A stretch of DNA of 6,465 bases from Armatimonadota bacterium. GTDB taxonomy: Bacteria; Armatimonadota; Fimbriimonadia; Fimbriimonadales; Fimbriimonadaceae. Shown here one piece after another: positions 1-6,134 of the stretch. Position 1 is the stretch's first letter; the number at the start of each line of letters is the position of its first letter. The stretch covers positions 1 through 6,465 of the forward strand of contig JAEYWW010000080.1 of assembly GCA_023428805.1 (NCBI GenBank), given 5' to 3'. Made by a program: the position numbers and the translations under genes. The notes beneath the pieces are model-generated. The model ran no database searches, was not told where the DNA came from, and saw only the letters and a program-made list of their open reading frames with translations.

Positions 1-14
1 TTCTTTTCCAGTGC

Positions 15-1319
15 TTACAGTTCCCAGCCCTTGCGATAGACGGGCTGGATCAGGGAGTCGTAGGCGTTGGTGCCTTTGGCTTGGAGGCGGCGGGCATCCC
101 ATTCGACCTTGTCGCCATTCGCCCAAACGGCGAGGTTGCCGAGAAGAACCGTTTCCGTCAAGGGGCAGGCGTAGTCCACCAGGTTCGACCGGGCGGCGGG
201 GCCGCCTTCGATGGCATTGACCCACTCCTTGAAGTGGCCGGGAGACTTGGTGAACTCCACGTTGGGCAGTTCCCCACCACCCACGAGCTTTCCGCCTCCG
301 CCGTATTCATGCGGCATGTAGAGCGTGCCTTTTTCGCAGACGATCAGGCAGCCGTTGCCGTCGAATTTCGTATTCGGTGCCAAGTCCTGCGGGGGGAGCT
401 TGCCGCCGTCGTACCACTTGAGGCTGACTGCTGGACGATTGCCGCGGGCGGCGAATTGGTAGTCCACGATGGACCAATTCGGGAAGCTGTCCTTGTTGTG
501 GCCGCTCGTCTGCGCCTGCACCGAAATCGGGTCGCGCAGATCGAACGCCATGAAGGGCAGGTTCATGCAGTGGCATCCGATGTCGCCGAGCGCGCCGCTG
601 CCAAAATCCCACCATCCGCGCCAGGCGAAGGGATGATAGCCGTCGGCATAGTCGCGGAATGGCGCGGGGCCGAGCCAGGCTTCCCAGTCCACTGATCGCG
701 GGGCGCGGGATCGTTCGGGCCGCTCGACGCCCTGGGGCCACCAGCCTCCGGCGCGGTTGGTCCAGCAGTGAATCTCCTTGACCTCGCCCCAAGTTTTGGC
801 TTGGAGCAGGGCCGCCACTCGTCGAAGGTCGTCGGTGCTCGTGCCCTGGTTGCCCATCTGAGTGGCGACACCGCTCCGTCGGGCGATGGATTGGAGGGTG
901 CGTGCTTCGCCGATGGTGCGGGTCAGCGGCTTTTCGCAGTACACGTGCTTGCCCAGCTTCATCGCCATCGCGGCGGCGGGAGCGTGGGTGTGGTCGGGGG
1001 TGCTGACGACAACGGCGTCGATCTGCCCGTGCATCGAATCGAACATCTTGCGGAAGTCGCTGAAAGTCGCGGCGTCCGGATATTCAAGCAGGGTCTTGGC
1101 GCGGGTCTGCGCGTCGATGTCGCACAGCGCGACAATCTCTCCATTCTCATAAGCAGGCTTCAGGTGGGCTCCGCCACGTCCGCCGATTCCGATCATGGCG
1201 AATCGGATGCGGGCGTTGGGCGAGGGTCGCCCGGCCGAAGCCGCGCCCGCCAGCGACAGACTCATCGCGGCGGCCGCCGAAGCCTTCAAAACATCGCGGC
1301 GCGAAGGGTTGTGGTGCAT
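15..1319 (-). CDS. Tat-exported Gfo/Idh/MocA family oxidoreductase
   Basis: This is a predicted NAD(P)-dependent oxidoreductase of 434 aa, probably acting on a sugar or sugar-like polyol outside the cytoplasm. The N-terminus carries a twin-arginine signal: SRRDVLK at residues 6-12, an alanine-rich hydrophobic stretch, and an ASA cleavage site near residue 29. A Rossmann domain follows, with the nucleotide loop GIGGRGG at 44-50, the acidic strand end CDID at 66-69, and the family EKP motif at 129-131. The C-terminal part has the GDIGCH motif, with Asp246 and His250 in the usual catalytic positions, and a Trp-rich stretch at 233-237. Length and motifs fit the signal-bearing subgroup common in Planctomycetota, Verrucomicrobiota and Armatimonadota. 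ATG 1319 is chosen because it places the Arg pair at residues 7-8; an in-frame TTG at 1352 would add 11 residues. No well-spaced Shine-Dalgarno precedes the ATG. The gene is divergent from the M60 peptidase gene. The substrate cannot be read from sequence. Confidence 0.93.
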   Translation of the reverse strand: MHHNPSRRDVLKASAAAAMSLSLAGAASAGRPSPNARIRFAMIGIGGRGGAHLKPAYENGEIVALCDIDAQTRAKTLLEYPDAATFSDFRKMFDSMHGQIDAVVVSTPDHTHAPAAAMAMKLGKHVYCEKPLTRTIGEARTLQSIARRSGVATQMGNQGTSTDDLRRVAALLQAKTWGEVKEIHCWTNRAGGWWPQGVERPERSRAPRSVDWEAWLGPAPFRDYADGYHPFAWRGWWDFGSGALGDIGCHCMNLPFMAFDLRDPISVQAQTSGHNKDSFPNWSIVDYQFAARGNRPAVSLKWYDGGKLPPQDLAPNTKFDGNGCLIVCEKGTLYMPHEYGGGGKLVGGGELPNVEFTKSPGHFKEWVNAIEGGPAARSNLVDYACPLTETVLLGNLAVWANGDKVEWDARRLQAKGTNAYDSLIQPVYRKGWEL

Positions 1320-1330
1320 GGCCTGCGGGC

Positions 1331-1336
1331 AGTATA
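1331..1336 (-). promoter_or_regulatory. Candidate -10 box of the oxidoreductase gene
   Basis: Read on the minus strand this is TATACT, five of six matches to TATAAT, ending 11 nt before the ATG at 1319. No good -35 hexamer lies 16-18 nt upstream. If used, transcription would begin only a few bases before the start codon, leaving no room for a Shine-Dalgarno, which is in fact missing. The box lies inside the optional N-terminal extension from TTG 1352, so its use would also argue against that longer start. Confidence 0.4.
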
Positions 1337-1366
1337 GCCCTGCTTTTCCCAATGCTGCATTGAACG

Positions 1367-1395
1367 GTCATTGACAGGTGACACTCAGGTAATCT
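1367..1395 (+). promoter_or_regulatory. Candidate promoter and operator before the M60 peptidase gene
   Basis: A perfect TTGACA lies at 1371-1376 and a TANNNT-type box, TAATCT, at 1390-1395. The 13-nt spacing between them is shorter than the usual 16-18, so they may not work as a pair. TAATCT ends 7 nt before ATG 1403, as in leaderless promoters. The same stretch holds the dyad GTCA-T-TGAC at 1367-1375, another TGAC at 1379-1382, and CAGGT twice, 11 bp apart, at 1375-1379 and 1386-1390. A regulator bound here could affect both divergent genes. The promoter role is inferred. Confidence 0.35.
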
Positions 1396-1402
1396 TTTGT
1401 TT

Positions 1403-3538
1403 ATGCTCACCCTCGCCTTCCTTCTTGTGACGCAGAGCGGCTCCAGCCCGGCGGCGTCCATCGCGGACTTGACCAAGAATGTCGGGGTTCTGCCGACGGG
1501 AGGGATCCCCGGGCCGGTGGCGGTGCTGGGGCCGAACGCGTTTCCGGTGATTCAGTCCGGGGATGGCAAGGTGAATTACGCGATGGCGGCGGCGACACCC
1601 TTCGGCAAGGGACGAGTGCTCGCCAGCACCAAGATCGAGATTGGCGGCACGGACAAGGAGAGCAAGACCTTCACCATGAATGTGCTGCGGTGGCTCTCGC
1701 CCAATAAGCTTCCCAAGAAGATCGGCACCTACGGCTTGGATGGTCCGGCAAGAAATTTGAAGGATATGGGGTTCGAAACGACTGCCCTGAAATCCGGTTC
1801 GAAATGGGATGACTACGATGTTGTCCTGATCGATGGACACCAACTGCAGCCGGGTGACGTGGAGCCTCTGCGGACTTATGTGCAGAATGGAGGCGGCATC
1901 TCGGTCACCGGGCTCGCCTGGGGGTGGGCGCAGATCACGGGCAAGTCCATCCGCGACGACGCGGTCTACAACAAGCTTCTTGTGCCGATGGGCTTGGCTC
2001 TTTCGGACGGTTACATTGACGGCGCCCTCGCGCCCTCTGATCCCAAGAATGTCTCCTGGGACAAGCTGAACGCCACCCGGATCGCAATGAGGCTGGAATC
2101 GGCGGGCAGCCAGCCCATTCCCGCCGCAGAAGCGAAACAGATGTCGCAAATCCTCACGAACTGCCTCGGTGCAGTTCCGGCAACCGACCCGCTCTTCATC
2201 CGCCTGAAGAATCTGACCGAAAAATCGCCCGCCGTCATCCCAACGGAAGCGAACCCCCTGAAGGCGGCGAACATCTTGGGCCGCGCCGGGGTGATCATCC
2301 GTGATGCGGGATACCGAACTTCCCCCGCCGCTTCCCTCAAAGCAGACCCCGCCGCCGCGACTTTCCCAGGGCTCCTCCCGGTTGGGGCAAAACGGGAAAC
2401 CGTGACCACAAGCCTCGACTTGACCGGAGGACAATGGGTCAGCACCGGGCTCTACATCAATGCCGGTGAGCTTTCGACGATCACCCATCCAGAGATTCGC
2501 GGTTTGCGGTTCCAGATCGGATGCCACTCCGATGAAAACTGGCATCACGACAGTTGGACCCGCTTCCCTTCAATCCTCTACAGCTATCCCGCGACGGGAA
2601 CGGAGACAAAGGTCGCCAGCCCATTTGGCGGCCTTGTCTATGTCCAGGCTCCCCGAAATTCCGGGCCGAACCACTCGATCACATTCAGCAACGTGGCGCG
2701 GTCCCCCCGCTACGTCCTCGGTCAAACCACAGACGCCGAGTGGAAGCAGATGGTCGAACAGGCTCCCGGGCCTTGGGCGGAATTCGAGGGCACACGCTTG
2801 ATTCTCACCGTTCCCTCCCAAGCCGCCCGCAAGGTTCAGGACCCGAAGAAGCTGATGGAGCTCTGGGAGAAGATCATGGACTGCTATGTGGAACTCGGGA
2901 CCCGCCCGATCAACCACAAGGAGCGGATCGTCACCGACATGCAGATTTCGGCGGGCTACATGCACTCGGGCTACCCGATCATGACCTGGATGGATGTTCA
3001 GGACTTGGTGGTCAGCTATGAAAAGCTCACCACAGAAGGTTCTTGGGGGCATTGGCATGAACTGGGGCACAACCACCAGCAGGGTGCTTGGACATTCGAC
3101 GGCACCGGCGAAGTGACCTGCAATTTGTTCTCCCTTTATGTCTACGAGAAGGTGATCGGCCGTGAGGTCGGCGACGCGCGAGTGCGCGAAGTCGAGCCCC
3201 GCTTCCGCAGGCATATCGAGGCAGGCGCGCCCTACGACAAGTGGAAGGACGACCCCTTCCTCGCGCTCTATATGTACTATCAGCTTCGGGATGAGTTTGG
3301 CTGGGACACCTACAAAAAGGTGCTCGCGGACTACCGGGACGCTCCCCGCAATGATCTGCCCCGCAATGATCAGGAGAAGCGCGACCAGTGGATGGTGCGG
3401 TTCAGCAAGGCTGCCGGACGCAATCTGGGACCGTTCTTCCAAGCTTGGGGAGTGCCGACGACGCAGGGCGCGCGGGATTCCATCAAGGATCTGCCAGTCT
3501 GGATGCCCCCGAATTTCCCCAAGAATCCCAAGTTGTGA
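1403..3538 (+). CDS. Secreted M60-like (enhancin/TCAF-type) zinc metallopeptidase
   Basis: This 711-aa protein is predicted to be a secreted gluzincin of the M60 family, whose characterised bacterial members cut mucins and other O-glycosylated proteins. Residues 1-20 are a short hydrophobic signal with no Lys or Arg before the core. Residues about 28-200 resemble a class I glutamine-amidotransferase-like fold (DVVLIDGHQL, then a Gly-rich turn), as in animal TCAF proteins. The M60 domain runs from about 335 to 640: RFQIGCHSD, the conserved ASPFGGLVYVQ strand, LILTVPS, then the zinc site HELGH (His552, Glu553, His556) with the third ligand Glu570 in GTGEVTCN. All HExxHx(8-28)E residues are present, so it should be active. 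No carbohydrate-binding module is obvious. An in-frame TGA at 1379 limits the start to ATG 1403 or TTG 1397; ATG is preferred because it is the stronger start codon. Substrate is unknown. Confidence 0.92.
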   Translation: MLTLAFLLVTQSGSSPAASIADLTKNVGVLPTGGIPGPVAVLGPNAFPVIQSGDGKVNYAMAAATPFGKGRVLASTKIEIGGTDKESKTFTMNVLRWLSPNKLPKKIGTYGLDGPARNLKDMGFETTALKSGSKWDDYDVVLIDGHQLQPGDVEPLRTYVQNGGGISVTGLAWGWAQITGKSIRDDAVYNKLLVPMGLALSDGYIDGALAPSDPKNVSWDKLNATRIAMRLESAGSQPIPAAEAKQMSQILTNCLGAVPATDPLFIRLKNLTEKSPAVIPTEANPLKAANILGRAGVIIRDAGYRTSPAASLKADPAAATFPGLLPVGAKRETVTTSLDLTGGQWVSTGLYINAGELSTITHPEIRGLRFQIGCHSDENWHHDSWTRFPSILYSYPATGTETKVASPFGGLVYVQAPRNSGPNHSITFSNVARSPRYVLGQTTDAEWKQMVEQAPGPWAEFEGTRLILTVPSQAARKVQDPKKLMELWEKIMDCYVELGTRPINHKERIVTDMQISAGYMHSGYPIMTWMDVQDLVVSYEKLTTEGSWGHWHELGHNHQQGAWTFDGTGEVTCNLFSLYVYEKVIGREVGDARVREVEPRFRRHIEAGAPYDKWKDDPFLALYMYYQLRDEFGWDTYKKVLADYRDAPRNDLPRNDQEKRDQWMVRFSKAAGRNLGPFFQAWGVPTTQGARDSIKDLPVWMPPNFPKNPKL
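3344..3371 (+). repeat. In-frame 15-bp tandem duplication inside the M60 gene
   Basis: The 13-mer CCCCGCAATGATC occurs at 3344-3356 and again at 3359-3371, a period of exactly 15 bp (five codons). It encodes PRNDL then PRNDQ, at about residues 648-657, in a polar and probably exposed loop after the catalytic region. Because the period is a multiple of three, the frame is kept. It looks like a small replication-slippage duplication. Confidence 0.85.
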
Positions 3539-3586
3539 CGTCGCAGCTTGCCAAGTCTTGGAGTTCGGACCTCCACCATGCCAAAA

Positions 3587-3592
3587 TAGACT
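3587..3592 (+). promoter_or_regulatory. Candidate -10 box giving a leaderless yebC transcript
   Basis: TAGACT fits the TANNNT pattern and ends 6 nt before the yebC ATG, so the predicted first transcribed base would be at or next to the A of the ATG. The 20 nt before the ATG hold no Shine-Dalgarno. The -35 region at the best spacing (TTCGGA, 3564-3569) matches TTGACA at only three positions. An overlapping alternative -10 is CAAAAT at 3582-3587. The TAG in this box is also the in-frame stop that fixes the yebC start. Confidence 0.35.
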
Positions 3593-3598
3593 CCCGTT

Positions 3599-4345
3599 AT
3601 GGCAGGCCACAGTAAATGGAAGAACATCCGCATCCGCAAGGGCAAACAGGATGCCCTGCGCGGCAAGCTGTTCACGAAACTGGGGCGTGAGATCATCGTC
3701 GCGGCCAAAATGGGCGGCGGCGACCCCGACACAAACCTTCGCCTCCGCCTTGCGATTGAAAAGGCCCGCGAGAATTCGGTGCCAAAAGAGAATATCGAAC
3801 GCGCCATCGCCCGAGGCACGGGAGCCGTTGAGGGAGAAAATTACGAAGAATTGGTCTATGAAGGAGTCGGCCCGGGCGGCGTGGCCTTCATGGTCGAAGT
3901 CTATTCGGAGAACAAGAACCGCACGGTCGGCGATCTCCGGCACACCTTCACCAAGAACGGCGGCTCGCTGACCGAAAATGGCTCGGTCGCCTGGCAGTTC
4001 AAGCACGTCGGACAGATCAGCGTCAAGAAGAGCGCGACAGACGAGGACACATTGACTCTCGCAGTTCTCGACGCGGGGGCCGACGACATTCGGAGTGACG
4101 ATGACGAGACCTTTCTGGTCGAAATGCCGCTTGAAAACTACGGCGCCTGCGTCCAGGCTTTGAACCAGGCGGGGATCCCCATCGCAGAAGCCGGGCTCGC
4201 CCGCATCGCCACGAACGTCGCCAATCCGAGCGAGGATGATCTTCGCAAAATCCTCCGCCTCTACGACGCGCTTGAGGAGATGGATGACGTGAAGGACACC
4301 TACATGAACGCCGAGATCCCCGACGATCTCATGGAAGAGGAGTAA
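3599..4345 (+). CDS. yebC: YebC/PmpR/TACO1 family protein
   Basis: This 248-aa cytoplasmic protein matches the YebC family along its full length; family members are about 240-250 aa. It was first annotated as a DNA-binding transcriptional regulator. Mitochondrial TACO1 is a translational activator, and bacterial members have more recently been linked to helping ribosomes through difficult peptide stretches. Hallmarks are MAGHSKWKNI at the N-terminus, KLFTKLGREI at 23-32, AAKMGGGDPDTN at 35-46, ERAIARGTG at 67-75, YEGVGPGGVAFMVE at 87-100, NRTVGDLRHTF at 107-117 and GSVAWQF at 128-134. The C-terminus is acidic (PDDLMEEE). The start is firm: the usual MAGHSKW begins here, and an in-frame TAG lies at 3587. 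It is probably the first gene of a unit with the rhomboid (23-nt gap) and acyltransferase genes. The common neighbour ruvC is not present downstream. Confidence 0.97.
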   Translation: MAGHSKWKNIRIRKGKQDALRGKLFTKLGREIIVAAKMGGGDPDTNLRLRLAIEKARENSVPKENIERAIARGTGAVEGENYEELVYEGVGPGGVAFMVEVYSENKNRTVGDLRHTFTKNGGSLTENGSVAWQFKHVGQISVKKSATDEDTLTLAVLDAGADDIRSDDDETFLVEMPLENYGACVQALNQAGIPIAEAGLARIATNVANPSEDDLRKILRLYDALEEMDDVKDTYMNAEIPDDLMEEE

Positions 4346-4360
4346 GGCTCCTTCGGAGCC
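4346..4360 (+). promoter_or_regulatory. Perfect hairpin covering the rhomboid Shine-Dalgarno
   Basis: GGCTCC-TTC-GGAGCC forms a 6-bp, GC-rich stem with a three-base loop, starting right after the yebC stop codon. The 3' arm contains GGAG (4355-4358), which ends 10 nt before the rhomboid ATG and is its only clear Shine-Dalgarno. Closed, the hairpin would hide the binding site. Ribosomes terminating at the yebC stop sit over the 5' arm and could open it, coupling translation of the two genes. No T-run follows, so an intrinsic terminator is unlikely. Confidence 0.55.
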
Positions 4361-4368
4361 GGATCATC

Positions 4369-5463
4369 ATGAACGAACAGGCGCGCATCCCGTGGCTGTC
4401 CGTCGTGCTGATCGGGCTCAATATGCTCGCCGCATTCGCCCTGTTCTTCAACCCGGACATGGCGCTTTCCTACGGCTTCAAACCTTCCGAACCATCCCTG
4501 ATCACCGCGATCAGCTCTCTCTTCCTGCACTTCAACGTCATTCACCTGCTCGGAAACATGGTCTTCCTGGCGGCGGTTGGCCCCCTTGTGGAGCTTGCCG
4601 CAGGCACTTGGCGCTTCGCCATTGTCTACTTCGCATCCGGCCTGCTGGGGGTTGGCGGGCATTGGTTGATGACATCGCCCATCGACCGGGAGCGGCCCTT
4701 GATCGGAGCCAGCGCCGCCATCGCGGGGTGCATCGGCTACACCGTCATCCGCTACGCCCACGTGCGAGTGCCGATTTTGCCGAAGCGAGGTGTCCCGGTC
4801 TGGAGCCTCGCGATTGTCTGGATTGCGTTGCAGACGACAGGCGGTTTTCTGCGGATTGGAGAGGAGTCTGGCGGCACCGCCTATTGGTCGCACTTGGCCG
4901 GCTTTCTTGCGGGGCTGGTGCTTGCCGTCGTTTTCAAAGCCCCCCAGGAGCAGAGCTTGATCGCGGCCCACGGAGTTTTGGCGGAGATGAATGACCGCAG
5001 CCCCGCGGCGGCGCTGCGAGCCGCAGAGAGGGTTCTGGAGCAGAATCCGGATGACCTCGGCGCGCTCCGCGCCAAGGCCGACGCGCACCACGCGATGCAC
5101 GATCGAGGCCACGAGATCGAAACTTTGCTGAAGATTCTCGAAGTCGCGCCCCAAAGCGACCATCCCGACGTGGTTCATGCCCTGATCCACGCAGGCGGGA
5201 TCGAAATGATGTCCCCGCAGCGACGCGCGCGCTTGTCTGACCAAATGGTGGAGGCAGATTGTGACCTCGCGGATTTGCTGCTGCAATCGATTGTAGATAT
5301 GGATGATGCCGAGAGCCAGCGTCCAGATGCCATGCTTCGCTTGGCCGAGCTGGTTCGGGAAAAAGATCAAGTGAGGTCGGTCAACCTTTTGGATGAGCTC
5401 GCATCCAAATATCCCTTCCATGGAGCGACGCAGGTTGCGAAGACGAAGGGGCTGATTCCTTGA
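4369..5463 (+). CDS. Rhomboid family intramembrane serine protease with C-terminal helical (TPR-like) domain
   Basis: This 364-aa inner-membrane protein is predicted to cut transmembrane substrates within the bilayer. Six membrane helices fit residues about 9-27, 50-75, 82-100, 111-129, 143-160 and 171-189. The catalytic dyad is intact: Ser115 in GASA (113-116) and His175 in SHLAGFLAG, with the helix-packing Gly178 and Gly182. His59 and Asn63 (HLLGN) supply the expected oxyanion-side motif, with His54 before them. Residues about 190-364 are soluble and helical. A stretch at 212-260 (AAALRAAERVLEQNPDDLGALRAK and following) reads like tetratricopeptide repeats, so this half may recruit partners or substrates on the cytoplasmic side. 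The start follows GGAG at 4355-4358. The gene lies 23 nt after yebC and its TGA overlaps the acyltransferase TTG. Its substrate is unknown. Confidence 0.93.
   Translation: MNEQARIPWLSVVLIGLNMLAAFALFFNPDMALSYGFKPSEPSLITAISSLFLHFNVIHLLGNMVFLAAVGPLVELAAGTWRFAIVYFASGLLGVGGHWLMTSPIDRERPLIGASAAIAGCIGYTVIRYAHVRVPILPKRGVPVWSLAIVWIALQTTGGFLRIGEESGGTAYWSHLAGFLAGLVLAVVFKAPQEQSLIAAHGVLAEMNDRSPAAALRAAERVLEQNPDDLGALRAKADAHHAMHDRGHEIETLLKILEVAPQSDHPDVVHALIHAGGIEMMSPQRRARLSDQMVEADCDLADLLLQSIVDMDDAESQRPDAMLRLAELVREKDQVRSVNLLDELASKYPFHGATQVAKTKGLIP
5445..5451 (+). promoter_or_regulatory. Ribosome binding site deciding the TTG start of the acyltransferase
   Basis: GAAGGGG ends 8 nt before TTG 5460. It is purine-rich and well spaced for a Shine-Dalgarno, and it lies inside the last codons of the rhomboid gene. 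The next in-frame ATG, at 5535, would remove the N-terminal hydrophobic helix that this family normally has. The site therefore supports the TTG start. Confidence 0.6.
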
Positions 5464-6122
5464 AGACCTGGTGGCGCAAAGTCCGTCCCTTCATCCTGAG
5501 CGGGCTGATCTACTGGATCGCGCGGCTGATCGGGATGACGCTCCGCATCGAGGCTCCCGGCTACGACAAGATCAAGGATATTCCGGGCGGAAAGATCATG
5601 GCGGGCTGGCATGGCCGCACCTTCGCCGCCGCCACTTTCTTCCGCCACAAGGGTATCTGGACGATCATCAGCCAGAGCCGCGATGGTGAGATGCAGAACC
5701 GAATCTTTTCTCGATTCGGCTTCAAAACGATCCGGGGAAGCTCCAGCCGAGGGGGCATCAAGGCCGCCATCGAAGCAATCAAAGTCTTGCGGACCGGAGA
5801 AAGCATGGCCTTCACACCCGATGGACCGCGCGGGCCAAGCGGGGTTGTTCAGCCCGGGATCATGATGATGGCCCAGAAATCGGGGGCCCCGATCATCCCC
5901 TGCGGAGTGAGCGCGACACGGCGATGGCTTGCACCCACCTGGGACAAATATCTCGTGCCCAAGCCATTTTCGCGGGTGGTCATGAATTTTGGCGACCCAA
6001 TCTATGTTCCCGCAGACTCCAGCGAAGATCAGGTTGAGGCTCTGCGTCTGCAAGTGGAGGTCGAGATGCATCGTCTCGAGAAGGAAGCAATGCGTCTGAC
6101 CGGCCATGATGGGGCGTATTGA
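5460..6122 (+). CDS. DUF374 family lysophospholipid acyltransferase-like protein
   Basis: This 220-aa membrane-associated protein belongs to the DUF374 branch of the PlsC/LPLAT acyltransferases, thought to add an acyl chain to a lysolipid or lipid A-like acceptor. N-terminal residues 11-30 form a hydrophobic helix. Family blocks in order are AGWHGRTF (48-55), ISQSRDGEMQ (70-79), RGSSSRGG (92-99), TPDGPRGP (119-126) and APIIPCGV (143-150). Like other DUF374 members it lacks the full HX4D of PlsC: His51 is present, but position 56 is Ala. Length is normal for the family. The TTG start overlaps the rhomboid TGA as TTGA, with GAAGGGG 8 nt upstream, so the two genes are probably translationally coupled. 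The true acceptor lipid is unknown; outer-membrane lipid synthesis is one possibility. The gene ends 12 nt before a convergent small gene. Confidence 0.9.
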   Translation: MKTWWRKVRPFILSGLIYWIARLIGMTLRIEAPGYDKIKDIPGGKIMAGWHGRTFAAATFFRHKGIWTIISQSRDGEMQNRIFSRFGFKTIRGSSSRGGIKAAIEAIKVLRTGESMAFTPDGPRGPSGVVQPGIMMMAQKSGAPIIPCGVSATRRWLAPTWDKYLVPKPFSRVVMNFGDPIYVPADSSEDQVEALRLQVEVEMHRLEKEAMRLTGHDGAY

Positions 6123-6134
6123 TGGAAGCGGTTT

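Noticed and set aside
81..695. Plus-strand open frame (204 codons) opposite the oxidoreductase gene
   Set aside because: It is a shadow of the oxidoreductase, which has clear Tat, Rossmann and EKP motifs on the other strand.
1350..1352. TTG as an upstream start for the oxidoreductase
   Set aside because: It would add 11 residues before the Tat motif, and the candidate -10 box lies inside that extension. ATG 1319 gives a typical Tat N-terminus.
1385..2548. Minus-strand open frame (387 codons) opposite the first half of the M60 gene
   Set aside because: It is antisense to a signal-bearing gene with conserved domains and its translation is unlike any family I know.
3551..3575. CCAAG-T-CTTGG dyad and TGGAG/CTCCA stem after the M60 stop, considered as a terminator
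   Set aside because: The first has a one-base loop and cannot fold as a hairpin. The second is only 5 bp with a 7-base loop and no T-run. Either could be a protein site, but nothing supports it.
2570..4006. Long minus-strand open frame (478 codons) across the M60 and yebC genes
   Set aside because: It lies opposite two well-supported genes, spans the boundary between them, and its translation has no recognisable motif. Such frames are expected opposite GC-rich coding sequence.
4300..5421. Long minus-strand open frame (373 codons) opposite the rhomboid gene
   Set aside because: The translation is rich in Arg, Gln and His with no family signature, while the plus strand has an intact rhomboid with full catalytic motifs.
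6123..6134. Possible shared terminator between the convergent genes
   Set aside because: Only 12 bases separate the stop codons and no stable inverted repeat was found around them.
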